DNA of 64,000 nucleotides from Acanthopleura granulata. Taxonomy: Eukaryota > Mollusca > Polyplacophora > Chitonida > Chitonidae. The translations under genes and the position numbers were made by a program. The notes below the pieces were generated by a model that saw only the letters and a list, made by a program, of their open reading frames with translations, was not told where the DNA came from and made no database searches. How positions within the stretch are numbered: position 1 is the stretch's first letter; every line of letters starts with the position of its first letter. This document shows positions 1 to 11,818 of this stretch, in pieces. The DNA lies in the NCBI GenBank assembly GCA_016165875.1, contig JABBOT010000030.1, forward strand, positions 310,001 through 374,000. The letters run 5' to 3'.

Positions 1-252
1 CCAAGCATAAAGCTAGCGGCCAGCATATTTAAGAAATATTGTTAGTCAGACATTAAACTATCTGTTTTTACAGTAAATAACTGGTAAAGAATCTGTTTTT
101 TTGTGTGACTTTTTTGGTGAGAAATAAGGCAAAGTTATACCCCGTACAATTCATCACTAAAGCGGTGCAACAGGCATCTTAAAAGAAATGACAACACTAA
201 ACCAAATGTATATATGTATGGAATTCCATTCAGAGTTCAGTAAACGTCACGT

Positions 253-419
253 TCCGCCATGCGCGGTCGAGATCACGGGCGAGATATTTCTACCACCCAA
301 GAAGGCATTTGCATCCGTTGTGACGTCACCCGTTCCTAGTTCAACCTTGTACAACTCCACGTTTTTCCCATGTAGAAGTAGCATTAACTCAGTCGCTTTC
401 AACCAGGAGGCCACAATGC
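253..419 (-). CDS. Candidate internal exon of unknown gene
   Basis: On the minus strand a good acceptor (CCCTTTATTATTACAATAG) precedes an open frame (PCIVASWLKATELMLLLHGK, then VELYKVELGTGDVTTDANAF). I do not recognise it. The downstream donor (GGAAC|GTGACG) is poor. It could be a piece of a gene lying left of the window, or chance. Confidence 0.22.
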
Positions 420-1284
420 ACGGGCTATTGTAATAATAAAGGGGACTGTACTTCGTACACAAAGGAATGTCTCCAATTTAATACTGAATAGCGCAGGGTA
501 GGGATGACGCGACATCATGTTTCAGGTTTCTCTAAAATGGCATATCTTACGCCCTCGTTAGAATTTCACATTGAAAGGTGAATATATAGAGTAACCAAGC
601 AAGTGGTAAAAAATGCCAACGTCCGTTTAGGCCTGTATCGACCTTTCTTTTAAAATAACTTTGATTACACAATTTGTATAATCAATACATTTTCCTTCAA
701 AGTTCACATTCAGACGAGAATCTCGACGCCGCTTTCGAGAATCGATATAAGCAATATGCTTCTATGACCCGTGCCCATCTATATTGATATATATAGATCA
801 TCCCTTTGTAAAAGTAAAATACCCTGAGTGTACGGTTACCAGTATAACTGCTTCCAGTGAAAGATGTGAATAAGTTACTGGTCCACTGACTCCCGGTTGA
901 CAAAGTAGACGCCTGCGCACAAAAGCGTCTCGTGTTCAGGAGCTAATACGATAATTTATATACACCCCTAAAATATGTACGTGCCAAGAAAAGTGGCCAA
1001 GTGGTCATCAGCTAACAGATGTGTATTTTCCGCAGTTCAACACCTTTTTCCTAGCTTTGCAATGGAGTGAAATGTCCAAAGGTTCCATTTGGCTAAATTA
1101 TATTGACACATTGCAGCTAAAATCGTTTAAGCAGCAATGACGTGGAGTTCTTAATACTCTAAAGAGCAATTTTTCTCCAGAAGTATTTCTCTGACAAATT
1201 TAGGACGATTGATGACGGTCGCTTATACGATTCCCCTACGGTTCGGGAACGACAAGCCTCAACCCTATTAATATTAGTCTTTCT

Positions 1285-1432
1285 CTCGTGGGAAGGTCTA
1301 CCAGCAACCTGCGGATGGTCCTGGGTTTCTCCCCTGGCTTTGTCCGGTTTTCTGCCACCATCGTGCTGGCCCCCGTTGTAAAAGTGAAACATTCTTGAGT
1401 TAAGTACCAATCAAATAATTTAATGAATAAAG
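1285..1432 (+). mobile_element. SINE-A, 3' part
   Basis: SINE-A in this window has a tRNA-like head (box A TGGCTCAGTTGG, box B near GAGTTCAAGTCC), a body with CAACCTGCGGATGGTCGTGG and CCCACCATAATGCTGGC, a 3' block TAAGTGAAATATTCTTGAG, GTAAAACACC, and an (AATA)n tail. This copy starts near GTGGGAAGG and runs to the tail. Confidence 0.8.
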
Positions 1433-1509
1433 ACATGTAAAAGAATTAAGATTAGTCAGAATTTATGCACGATAATCAGATTAAACCTTTTTGGTAGGCT
1501 TTAAAAGTG

Positions 1510-1655
1510 TTACTTGGACAGGAGTTGTGGCCCATGCTTACAGGTCAACGGTTTATCTTCGGGGTCATCGGTGTACGTGTTTTGAGGGCAGGTCACTACG
1601 CTAATTATCCCTTCTTTGACGAGGCAGACACATTTCCGCATCATCAACCCCAACA
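1510..1655 (-). CDS. Candidate Cys-rich exon, possibly broken
   Basis: The minus strand encodes KCVCLVKEGIISVVTCPQNT, then YTDDPEDKPLTCKHGPQLLS, with a usable donor (TCCAA|GTAACA). The C-x-C...V-x-C-P pattern recalls short VWC-like modules. Another frame just upstream reads KCAPSWSDGCWG before a stop, so a frameshift may have broken it. No symbol is proposed. Confidence 0.25.
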
Positions 1656-1999
1656 CCCATCAGACCATGAAGGCGCACACTTCTACATATGATATGAGAA
1701 CAAAGCTCAAATGAGCTTACCGCTTACATCTGAGATTCTGACGGGCTACACAAAAGGGTACAAATCTCAGAGATATACACATACACATCGTTGTCTGCTG
1801 TGAAGCTGTAGTGTTCGTGTACTGTAAAAGTACCTAGGAGTGTGACGTAATCCAAGAAAGAACAAAGGAGCACACGGCTTTGGAAGGAGGATTACGCGTC
1901 TCCCACTGTTAACGTAGCTATAAAGGATTAGCATGATAGAAAATTCAGTTACAATAACAACAGAAATGTCTATGTCCATCAGTGGTTGATTTCTGTATA

Positions 2000-2210
2000 A
2001 AAGACTACAATAAGGAGAGTCAAAATTAGAACAGCGACGGCAATATGACAATTGGTAAATAATCACGGGCAACCCATGAAACACGACCCGTTGTCATTTT
2101 ACCTTAGTTGGGGTTTTATTCTAACAGCTCAGGAATGCTTATCCAGGAGCAACTTACACTTTCGTAACACCATGGCCAAAGAGGAATTAGGTATAAAAAT
2201 TCTGTGTTGT
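2000..2210 (+). repeat. Dispersed repeat C
   Basis: Family C runs ATAAAAGACTACA..., GATAGTTGGCAAATGGTCAC, ACGTAACCGGTGAAATCCGG, TTTACCTCAGTCAGGGTTTT, ATTCTAACTG, then an AGAATTAGGTA end. This copy is diverged but has every block in order. No coding capacity; it could be a MITE or SINE-like element. Confidence 0.65.
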
Positions 2211-4187
2211 TAGATGCAAAACGTATGAGGTCATCGGTCTGGATTTTCTCAAAGTGCAGTGCTGCTTTCATATTAAATACGCACATCATTCTGTCATATT
2301 AGAGATGTCATACATCAAAATCTTACTCAGGCGAAACATCGATCATCTTTTCGGATATACATTATAAGATAACGGTAACAATTTACAATGCTTTTCATGC
2401 TAATCTCTGGCGCACTAAAAACAGTAAAACCCAGAAACATAGACACAATATCAATAGTGTAAATAAAGCCTCGTGAATGGCGAGAATGGGAAAACAAAAA
2501 GTGACATCTCAAACGAAACATTCAGGAGGTATATCCAACAAATGCAGTGTTTAGTTACAATAACTTAACATTTTATTTATCATTATCCTTATTTGCGACG
2601 CTATGTTCTAATACCGTAAGAACCACCAATGAACTGGAAAATAAGCCCCATAACACAGGCTATTCAAACTCTATGTGTCTCTTGGTAGTTGAAATAATTG
2701 CAACAGTTAGTACTTGACATCTTTCGAAGCTGGGTTGTGTCATTCGGAAATAGACAGCGTACACATCACACAGAGTTTGTCTTCAACCCACGATTGTTCA
2801 GGATTGCATTTGAATAATGGCATTCATATGGGCATATTTCAATAAACAGTTAGATCCGACATTACTGGAACGAAAGCTACTGCACATGTGACTTAGAGAT
2901 GTAAAGGGTGATAGGTGGAGCTAACACATATATATAGATCACCCCTAAAAAATCCACAATGCACAAGGTATAAGTTTGTTTAACGACAGCCTGAAGGCTT
3001 TGTTTCTGCATAGGAGGGCGATAAATCCTATGGGTGGCGAATACCGGCGCCTCCGAAATAAACCACCCGTCCTTGGCATGTTACAAACAAACTTTGTGAC
3101 GTATTAAATGTCATTTTACTATAAGACTAGTTGTCCTTAACGAATGTAAGATAAGGCAAACAACCTCAGGAGCGATGTCGACAGCTTAGTTTGTCGAAAT
3201 CCACGAAAACAATAAAAGCAAGCGAATTTACAAATTATATGCCCAAGGCAGGGATTGAACTGGCACCTCGTGTGACCCGATCGTACTTGTATCCGCACGC
3301 TTTGTCACTGGGCCAGGTCTCATTCTCAAAGTATTCTAGAGCCTTTTTCAAAAATCAATTATCAGGAACAAATCAGCCATAATTACCATTAAATGTCAGT
3401 TAATTTCCTCTATTTACACGTAATTATGACCTTACACGCTTACACACACACCCATCCCTCCCCCCCCCCACACACACCTCCATGGAATATATGAGGCATA
3501 TAGATAAAGCTGACAGAAGCTGATACCAAACTGACAACATAGATGAAATACCTGGAAAGTTAGAGAAGAGATCATGTTACGCCAAGTTACACCGACATGT
3601 AAAATTAAGTTCAGGCGGTTTAGCGAAGAGCGAAATTGGGGGGGGGGGGGGAAATAGTCTTACCTTGTCGCTCTGAGGTTATGCACGTTTACACTGCCGG
3701 CGAGGATACCACTAAATTAGACCCCATAGACATGTGAGGAAAAGGAGAGAGAGAGGGCTGCTCTCTTACACCGCCCATTTTTACATCAGTATGCCTATTT
3801 TTCGAGCCAACCACGATACAAGGGTTTTTTGTGACATACTGAAAGGCTAGGAAGGGCGAAACGATGTAAGGTTCCATTCAACGCGCATCTACTCGTATTC
3901 AGCGCTCTTTTCACCCGCAGATATTCAACATCAGCCCATTCATTGTAAAAAGGAGAGAGAAAAAAGGCTCCCTTCGTTCGATTTAGCTCGTCAAAGCGTG
4001 AATATGTGTATAGCGACAGCCAATGGTGAATATACGCGAGACTGGTTTTATAAGGCCTATGACACCTCCACTCTGTGTGTATTGGCATAGTCAAGATTGA
4101 TGGGCACATAGCGGGAGTTAGCGCATGACCAGTACGTATGTTTCAGAATGCGGTGCTGAGCACAGCGCTAAATAGAGGTTACATAAC

Positions 4188-4288
4188 CCGTGTGTTACGA
4201 TGGATATCACTCGAGTCCTTTAATCCTCGCCTCAGGCTCGTGATGCTGAAAATTAGTAGACAAGGGTGACATCCATCGTAACACACGG
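4188..4288. repeat. Foldback: 23-bp inverted repeat
   Basis: CCGTGTGTTACGATGGATAT... at 4188-4210 and its inverse at 4266-4288 differ at one position. The spacer is 55 bp, and ACTCGAG follows both arms. It could be a small MITE remnant. Confidence 0.7.
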
Positions 4289-5550
4289 ACTCGAGTTGTA
4301 TATTCTTTTTTCCACACTACACAAATTTTTCCCTGTTTAAATCGTTTTAACACCGTCCGATCATCGGCAGATCGAGTTTCGCTCGCCTTTTCGTATTCGC
4401 CAAAATTTCATGTGATCAGAGGCCATTTTACCGTTTGAAAACAAGACATATATATTACGAAACACAAGATCGGCCACACAAAAGAAGCCTGTTAATGACA
4501 AAATGTTTATAGCTGACAAAATAAATTTGCCGTGTTATGCGAAAGCATCTTATTTACGTCTAGAAACACTGGTTTTAAAAATTAGATTTTAAATTAATCA
4601 GAAGATTAACCCAGCAGTTCTGCTCATGCGCACCCACTGACCCAGCTCGAACTGCAAGCGGCTGGAACCTGCCCATGCAGCCACGGCAAGCTGTGAAATT
4701 GCCGAGTGCATATCATTAGTTTAGCACAACAAAAAGACGATAAAGGTGAGCGATCGATCCTTAGAACAGTCACGGAAAATAACCTCAAGCGTAAAAATCT
4801 AATCGATGAACGTTTATTATTGACAAAGTGGGACGAAACTTGTTGAAAGAATGGGCGTGAAAACTTCGACAAAACAATACCTTAATTTACTGACACCGTG
4901 GAACTGCCCCATCATAAACTCTGAATATTTTAAGGGTAGCACTGTTTGTTGCATTCTTCAGACAAATGTTACTTGGCTGAAGAATCTCTACCTGAATGGA
5001 TAGCATTAAAATGCCGAATGCTTAAAAATCACACGTTATCATGTATACAAAAACAGAGATAAAAAATAAACGTTTAGAACTAACTCTAAATCTCGTTTGT
5101 TTAGTGAAGCCTGCATTTCTTCAGGCAGTGGACCTTGGATACTGTTTTATCTTCATCCCACAAATTACGTACATTAACATTACAGAAAAGCAGTTTATGA
5201 ATGATCCAATTCTCAAACATATCTCAGATAAAATATTTCTGTGGCCTGTGCATACTTTCCGCATTAAATCCATTGTGCCAGGAAAACCGTTTTACATCCA
5301 CTTCTGTACTACATGTTTTCTTTCCGGGTCAAGAAATTTATGTGACGCACAGAGCATCTCGCACATCCATTTTTTAGTATTTTTGGCATTCTTAAGAAGT
5401 TTAATTTATTCTGACATTGCCTCGATATAATCAACTGCAAATTATATGCATAGAAATTTTGACCATGTATCTGAAAGGTTAAGAACGAAAATTATTCGGT
5501 CATGCATTGGAACAAAGTAAGTTATTTGGTTACTTAATTACTCTCTTTCG

Positions 5551-5812
5551 GGGTCTCCGTGGATCAGTTGGCTATCGCAGCACAATGACCCGAAGCCTCC
5601 CACCAATGTGGTCGTTGTGAGTTCAAGTCCAGGTCAAGCTCATGCTGGCTTCCTCTCCGGCCGTATGTGGGAAGGTCTGCCAGCAACCTGCGGATGATCG
5701 TGGGTTTTCCCCGGGCTCTGTCCTGTTTATTCCCACAATAATGCTGGTCACCGACGTATAAGTGAAATATTCTTGATTCTTGCCGTAAAACACCAATGAA
5801 ATAAATAAATCA
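5551..5812 (+). mobile_element. SINE-A, near full length
   Basis: The head (GTCTCCGTGGATCAGTTGG), box B, body and (AAATA)n tail are all present. Confidence 0.9.
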
Positions 5813-6009
5813 AAATCATTTCCGAAAGGATTGACAAGGTCATGGAAAGGTTGTGACTGGCTTATGTCGCAGTAGTCCAGATTATTACTCCGTTATTATC
5901 AGAGCTTTGTTTTGATTGGCTGTATGAAAACTGATACCACAATTTCACTGGAAGATTATGATAAAAATAGCGTATGGCTCGCGAGTGAAAATAACTATTT
6001 GCATTTTAA

Positions 6010-6206
6010 TTGAGATTTATTTGACGGCGCTTATTTTCAACATAAATCCAACAGCGGCCAACATATGATGGTGGGAGGAAACCTGACACAGGACGATGAT
6101 ATGAGGTGGACTTGAACTCAAAATAGACCGTATTTGTGAGAGGCTTCTTACATGTAGCTATTGTGCTGGGCTAGCACGCTAATCAATCGGCCACGGAGAC
6201 CGCCGC
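6010..6206 (-). mobile_element. SINE-A, reversed, degraded
   Basis: The inverse of the body and head is seen (GGTGGGAGGAAACC, GGACTTGAACTC, GGCCACGGAGACC). The 3' end is missing or diverged. Confidence 0.75.
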
Positions 6207-6429
6207 TGAAAACTTGTCACAGTGATGTTATGTTATGAAATATATACTTCATCAATCGCTCACATGCTGCTCTGACTCAAAATTATTTTCCTGATATCAA
6301 GTTTATCAACTTTATTGATGAATTTGGGAAAACTGGGCGCTAAACATTACGGCCATTGGCAACCGCCTGAAAAAAAAAAACAAAAAAAAGACACCTGACA
6401 TAACACCACAACAAGCCAGTCACACGTGG

Positions 6430-6525
6430 GCAGAAATGTATTTATTTATTCATTAATTAATTTATTTATTTGATTGGTCACCCTCTAGAATATTCCACTT
6501 ATACGGCGGCGTTACGAATCTCGTC
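6430..6525 (-). mobile_element. SINE-A 3' end fragment, reversed
   Basis: ATTTATTTGATTGGT and AGAATATTCCACTTATACGG are the inverse of the SINE-A tail. The rest is absent. Confidence 0.75.
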
Positions 6526-6999
6526 TGTAAAATATTCTAGTACATTTTTTTCTATTTATTTTCACGCTAATCAAGGTCTGTGTCTGATCTACATTTTTTT
6601 TCTGTCCGAGATACCCTGCTCTGGAATTCAGTCGCGTGTTCTCGAGTCTTCTGCGTTTATGAGTTCGTGTCATTGTACATAGAGCGTACATTCTGGGAAG
6701 ATGTACCCATATTGTAAACACGTTTACGGACATACCATCCAGAATATTCTTCACGTTAGGCTATAAATATAACCGACGAAGTTGTAAAGCTCGCAGTCAT
6801 TTACTAACGTTCATTTTGAGAGGAGTCGTGTTACTTGTGTCCACCCGAGTCATATTTGCTGTTGTTTACTTAGAAGGATTTTGGAGATATTGGCTTACAC
6901 GCCTTTCGACAGTTTTGTCATTTTGCACTCCATTTTTCGGTATATAGAACTTGTGTTTGCTTGTGTTTCGCCACTTGCTATTTGGTATGAGACGCTCTG

Positions 7000-7341
7000 T
7001 TGGAGCTTGTATCGCTCATTCTCTTTGTGAAATTAGGTACATTTCATCCCTTTTTACCCAGAAAGACACTTTGTGTATATTTCCGAGGATTAAAGCATAC
7101 ATCGCCAGATCGGCATTACGGACGCTATTGTCAATCTGTCTGCCCAGGAAACATGCACCTTGCCGGGGAGTTAGATATCTACCATCTTCGTCGTACCGTG
7201 CCCTCTGCTTTACGTCACTGCAAGACTTGTCATCCTTCAGTTCGAGAATTCCGAAGAACTGCGGAGTCTATATTTACGTGGATTGACTTGCTTTTGGAAG
7301 TGGGAATAGTCTATTCGGATTTGGGACACCGACATCCATAA
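7000..7341 (+). CDS. Unrecognised 113-codon ORF behind a TATA-like box
   Basis: The ORF contains HYGRYCQSVCPGNMHLAGEL and ALRHCKTCHPSVREFRRTAE. A TATAAATATA box stands at about 6764-6773 and no ATG begins the coding-like part. It could be the start of a gene or of an LTR-type element cut by the tandem duplication that starts at 7316. I have no family match. Confidence 0.2.
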   Translation: MELVSLILFVKLGTFHPFLPRKTLCVYFRGLKHTSPDRHYGRYCQSVCPGNMHLAGELDIYHLRRTVPSALRHCKTCHPSVREFRRTAESIFTWIDLLLEVGIVYSDLGHRHP

Positions 7342-7344
7342 GAA

Positions 7345-7386
<42 letters not shown>

Positions 7387-7413
7387 CGTGTGTGTGTGTG
7401 TACATGTGTATAA

Positions 7414-7479
7414 CTAATAATTATGTACAAACAATACAGATATATATATATATCTGTATTGTTTGTACATAATTATTAG
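7414..7479. repeat. Perfect 66-bp palindrome
   Basis: The left arm CTAATAATTATGTACAAACA..., 26 nt, and its exact inverse flank a 14-bp (AT)n centre. It could extrude as a cruciform. Confidence 0.95.
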
Positions 7480-7675
7480 CTGCACTCTTTGTTTATTTTG
7501 TTCAAATATATGTATTGAACTTAGTCTGGCGTCTTCATGTCTTCGTGATTCTTTGTTTGATCTTGTGTAAGGCATATCGATGTGTGAGAGTAGAACAAGC
7601 CTTTTGTTTATCACTTTCCTCTCCGATAGTGGTACCCTTATAGACGGCTTTCGGCTCCATAGTTGAAGGAAACCA

Positions 7676-7830
7676 AGCAGAGTCGAGGATAAACCTACAA
7701 TCATCCACAGGTTGCTGACAATCCTTCCCAACGTATAACCAGAGAGGAAGCCAGCGTGAAGTGGGTTTGAACTCACAGCAATCGCATTGGTAAGAGACAT
7801 GCAAAACAATTAGTCTGTGAGGCCCCGGAC
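7676..7830 (-). mobile_element. SINE-A fragment in duplication copy 1
   Basis: The inverse of the central body and box B region is seen (CATCCACAGGTTGCTG, GTTTGAACTCACAGC). The same fragment recurs at 9176-9316 in copy 2, so it was inserted before the duplication. Confidence 0.75.
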
Positions 7831-8309
7831 AGTGACGTTAATCGTTAATCGTAGTATATTACTTACTATGTCTCTGTTCGCCTGTTGCGATGATCTAAGT
7901 AATAAATCGCCTATGGAGACATCTTCTGACGTACTTTTCGTTTCGTGTCTTTTCGTTTGTAACTGATGTGACTTAAGAAGAAGCAATTACATCGAAAGAG
8001 GATGGCCTTGGCGCTGACATAAAACCAGTGGCTAGTAACCTCAAACAAATCGTCCCTTAGATGGGATAAGGAGTTAACCCGTTATCAGGAATAAATCAGT
8101 CCCTTGAATCGACAAAAACACAATCTGTCATTCCTCAATGAGCGGATTTACGGGAACATCTTTTTTTATAGGTTTGAGGTATACAATTTAGTGGGGTGAA
8201 TTTTCCTCGATTTTCATCTCCTGAAAGATTGCCTGGGTGTTGATGAGAACGGGGTGACAAGAGTTGTGTCCCTTGTATAGCCGACATCCTATTACTATAT
8301 ATGTACGTA

Positions 8310-8545
8310 TGCTCGGGTTTTACGTCTAACTCGACAATGTTCCACTCATATGACGACGAGGAGTCTTTAGAATCTTTTCATATACTGTGTCTCCTTGTTG
8401 GAGGGTCATGTCGCCAAAGTGCTGCTGCCACTGAAACATCATGCAGTTGACACCTTGCATAACGCCCCACCCAGTCAAATTATACTGACACCGGACCGAC
8501 CGGTCCTGCTTCCTTGCAGCTTCGCCATCCTAGTGTCAGAATAAT
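8310..8545 (-). mobile_element. SINE-B, reversed (duplication copy 1)
   Basis: It contains the inverse of the SINE-B body (CCCACCCAGTCAAATTATAC, TGACACCGGACCGACC) and, at its left end, the inverse of the 3' tail that SINE-B shares with SINE-A (TTTTACGTC...CACTCATATGACGAC). Copy 2 holds a truncated version at about 9775-9956. Confidence 0.7.
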
Positions 8546-8816
8546 GTCCGATACATATTTTGAATAATGACAATGTATAAACTAGTAAGGCACACGATTC
8601 TGGTACATATTCAATTCATATACCAAGAATATTCCTTGCGTCTTTCCATCATATTTGAAAACTGGTTAAAGGCTATTCTTTGAATGAATTCACCTTAATT
8701 TTCTTATCTTACCGATGGTTTGATTTATTTGGTATTGTGTGTTAATGTTGGTTTGGAAACTAGTTTTGCGTTGTTGCGTTCAGATTTGGGACACCGACAT
8801 CCATAAGAAAAAAAAT

Positions 8817-8895
8817 ATGTATATATATAACGTGTGTGTGTGTGTATATATATGTATATATACACACACACATATATATATATGTGTGTGTATAC
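8817..8895. repeat. AT/GT-rich simple repeats
   Basis: Mixed (TA)n, (TG)n and (CA)n runs lie just before the second palindrome. The matching tract before the first palindrome is at about 7349-7402. Confidence 0.9.
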
Positions 8896-8905
8896 ATGTG
8901 TATAA

Positions 8906-8969
8906 CTAATAATTATGTACAAACAATACAGATATATATATATCTGTATTGTTTGTACATAATTATTAG
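8906..8969. repeat. Perfect 64-bp palindrome, second copy
   Basis: The arms are the same as in the palindrome at 7414-7479, with the (AT)n centre two bases shorter. Both copies keep perfect symmetry although their flanks have diverged. Confidence 0.95.
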
Positions 8970-9175
8970 CTGCACTCTTTGTTTATTTTGTTCAAATATA
9001 TGTATTGAACTTAGTCTGGCGTCTTCATGTCTTCGTGTTTCTTTGTTTGATCTTGTGTAAGGCATATCGCTCTCTGATAGTAGAACAAGCCTTTTGTTTA
9101 TCATTTTCCTCTCCGATAGTGGTACCCTTATAGACGGCTTTCAGCTCCATAGTTGAAGGAAACCAAGCAGAGTCG

Positions 9176-9316
9176 AGGATAAACCTACAATCATCCACAG
9201 GTTTCTATCAATCCTTCCCAACGTACAACCAGAGAGGAAGCCAGCGTGAAGTGGGTTTGAACTCACAGCAATCGCATTGGTAAGAGACATGCAAAACAAT
9301 TAGTCTGTGAGGCCCC
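9176..9316 (-). mobile_element. SINE-A fragment in duplication copy 2
   Basis: It is the duplicate of the fragment at 7676-7830, with a few substitutions. Confidence 0.75.
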
Positions 9317-9774
9317 GGACAGTGACCATAATCGTAGTATATTACTTACCATGTCTCTGTTCGCCTGTTGCGATGATCTAAGTAATAAATCGCCTATGGA
9401 GACATCTTCTGACGTACTTTTCGTTTCGTGTCTTTTCGTTTGTAACTGATGTGACTTAAGAAGAAGCAATTACATCGAAAGAGGATGGCCTTGCCGCTGA
9501 CATAAAACCAGTGGCTAGTAACCTCAAACAAATCGTCAATAGGAATTAACCCGTTATCAGGAATAAATCAGTCCCTTGAATCGACAAAAACACAATCTGT
9601 CATTCCTCAATGAGCGGATTTACGGGAACATCTTTTGTTTATAGGTTTGAGGTATACAATTTAGTGGGGTGAATTTTCCTCGATTTTCATCTCCTGAAAG
9701 ATTGCCTGGGTGTTGATGAGAACGGTGTGACAAGAGTTGTGTACCTTGTATAGCCGACATCCTATTAGTATATA

Positions 9775-9956
9775 TGTACGTATGCTTGGGTTTTACGTCT
9801 AACTCAACAATGTTCCACTCGTATGACGACGAAGAATCTTTTCATATACTGTGTCTCCTTGTTGGAGGGTCATGTCGCCAAAGTGCTGCTGCCACTGAAA
9901 CATCACGCAGTTGACACCTTGCATAACGCCCCACCCAGTCAAATTATACTGACACT
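9775..9956 (-). mobile_element. SINE-B, truncated (duplication copy 2)
   Basis: It is the same reversed element as at 8310-8545 but stops at CTGACAC, where copy 2 lacks about 240 bp. Confidence 0.65.
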
Positions 9957-10096
9957 GGTATTGTGTGATAATGTTGGCTTGGAAACTAGTTTTGCGTTGT
10001 TGGGCCCAGAACGTCTTGTTTGGTTGAGGGCTGGTATATGGCTGTCAAGATTCAGGTCATAGACACTGCAGAAGATACTCATTTCTGCTTTCGTCG

Positions 10097-10345
10097 GTTG
10101 GCGCGCTATCGCAGCACAATGACCCGAAGCCTCCCACCAATGAGGTCGCTGTGAATTCCAGCTCATGCTGGCTTCCTCTCCGGCCTTACGTGGGAAGGTC
10201 TGCCAGCAACCTGCTGATGATCGTGGGTTTCCACCGGGCTCTGCCCGGTTTCCTCCCACCATCATGCTGGCCGACGTGGCATAAGTGAAATATTCTTGAG
10301 TACGGCGTAAAACACCAATCAAACAAATAAATAAATAAATCATTT
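10097..10345 (+). mobile_element. SINE-A, near full length
   Basis: Head from GGTTGGCGCGCTATCGCAGC, full body and (AAATA)n tail. It lies directly before another sense copy. Confidence 0.9.
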
Positions 10346-10407
10346 CTGCTTTCCAAACAGAACCAAGAAGGAGAGACAGTTTCCACTCACAGTACTCAAA
10401 CTCAGGA

Positions 10408-10675
10408 CGGGGGGCCTCCGTGGCAGTGGTGTTTAGGGCGCCAACGCGGAATAATGACCCTGGTGCCTTCCACCAATGCGATCGCTGTGAGTTCAAATCC
10501 AGCTGATGCTGCATGGCTTTCTCCTATGCCGTAAGTGGGAAGATAAGCCAGCAACCTGCGTATGGTCTCTGGTTTCCCCCGGGCTCCGTCCTCTATCCTC
10601 CCACCGTAATACTGGCGTTTAAGTGAAATATGCTTGAATACGGCGTAAAACACAAATCAAATAAATAAATAAACA
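10408..10675 (+). mobile_element. SINE-A, near full length
   Basis: Head GGCCTCCGTGGCAGTGG, box B GAGTTCAAATCC, body, and tail AAATAAATAAATAAAC. Confidence 0.9.
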
Positions 10676-11700
10676 GTGGACGTTTTCGCAGGATCAAAGG
10701 AAATATCAAACAAACGATTGTAAAAACAAATTCAGTATGCATTTCGTTTTATTGTCATTTAACCGTCATAAGTTTAAAATATTAAACCTTGCATCGTTAA
10801 CAATAAAGATATGAATAATGATTAAATAAAAATATGCTAATTGTACACTGGGCGATCATAGACAATTCAGCATGTATCGTCAACCAACTTGGATTGAAAA
10901 TCTTGATATAAAATGTCCGTCTGTTTGGAGTTAAAGACTAATGCAGACTAATATATATGGCAAGGATTAGCCTGAATGTACTCGTCCAATTTTGTCTTAT
11001 TTAATAAACAGCAATGAGCGAATTGTTTGATGATTGTCGTATATATACTTACATATATCCTAATTCTTATTGAACAAGCAGGCCAATTGTTCTAAGGTCA
11101 TTTCACGCGTCATTTTTCACGCGTCAAAGTATTGTTTAAAAACAACAGATGATAGAAACAGTAAAAACTTTGGACAAAATGTCAGTAACATGTTGATTAC
11201 TGATCTAGATTAAGACTGGCCCTCATGCGTAATGTGTCGAACACCGATATAAGAGAAAAACATAGGTTATCTTAAACAAAGTTAATGTGGCTGCAATTTG
11301 ATAGACCGTGTCATTGAGTTATGTAGTCATCATAGTACATGGCACTTATCATCTCCCTTGATAACGATTTATTACATAACCTAGCTGAATTATCGCCCTT
11401 TGGGACTAAATATGACACGACTCTTCACGAGTAGTCATGCGAAGGGTATTAAAGAACTCATAAATAATGGAAATGGTATGGAATGCCACACCTACTGAAA
11501 CATTTTTTGTTTCATATTTTGTCATAAAAATTACAAGCATTTTATGGGAAACCAAGCGACAATGCAAACTGAAACCTGCAACAATGCTATACGATCGCCT
11601 ACGGTAGTTAACGTGACAATGAGAAAGCGTGACTCTGTTCCATCTGCATAAACAAGGAACTCTGTTGTTTTCTACATCAAGGACAACCATCAAGAAGACT
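10676..11700. other. Spacer downstream of the ZP gene
   Basis: AT-rich DNA without recognisable gene, RNA or element. The right end holds the probable 3' end of the ZP transcript. Confidence 0.55.
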
Positions 11701-11706
11701 TTTATT
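11701..11706 (-). terminator. Polyadenylation signal of the ZP gene
   Basis: AATAAA on the minus strand lies 113-118 nt downstream of the stop codon, the only canonical signal in that interval. The 3' UTR would end near 11680-11690. Confidence 0.55.
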
Positions 11707-11818
11707 TTTTTATGTCTAGCTCAATTTTAGCATAAGCCGGACAGTAGTGGCGTAAATTAATCTGGGACGTCATTTCCGCTGCCGCTCGAGGTTGTTGCTG
11801 AGGACTACCATCAGAGAT

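Larger units (their letters stand above)
1433..5550. other. Non-genic stretch
   Basis: Apart from the candidate exon at 1510-1655, the repeat C copy at 2.0 kb and the foldback at 4.2 kb, I see no gene. There is a C-run near 3460 and a G-run near 3640. ORFs are short and lack coding features. Confidence 0.6.
7316..10000 (+). repeat. Direct tandem duplication, two copies
   Basis: Copy 1 (about 7316-8781) and copy 2 (about 8782-10000) both start GATTTGGGACACCGACATCC and stay closely similar throughout. Copy 1 has about 240 bp (about 8493-8732) that copy 2 lacks. Each includes an (AT)/(TG) tract, a long perfect palindrome, a reversed SINE-A and a reversed SINE-B segment. Confidence 0.92.

Noticed and set aside
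5041..5430. 129-codon plus-strand ORF
   Set aside because: AT-rich with no recognisable motif, no splice context and no promoter signal. It could be chance at this base composition.
7414..7809. 131-codon minus-strand ORF
   Set aside because: It spans the palindrome, AT repeats and a SINE fragment, and the peptide is repeat-derived.
9939..10514. 191-codon minus-strand ORF
   Set aside because: It is translated across two sense SINE-A copies. The same peptide pieces (PGGNPR, CWQTFPR) appear at every SINE, so it is not a gene.
11406..11693. 95-codon minus-strand ORF
   Set aside because: It lies downstream of the ZP stop, past its polyadenylation signal; no motif was seen.
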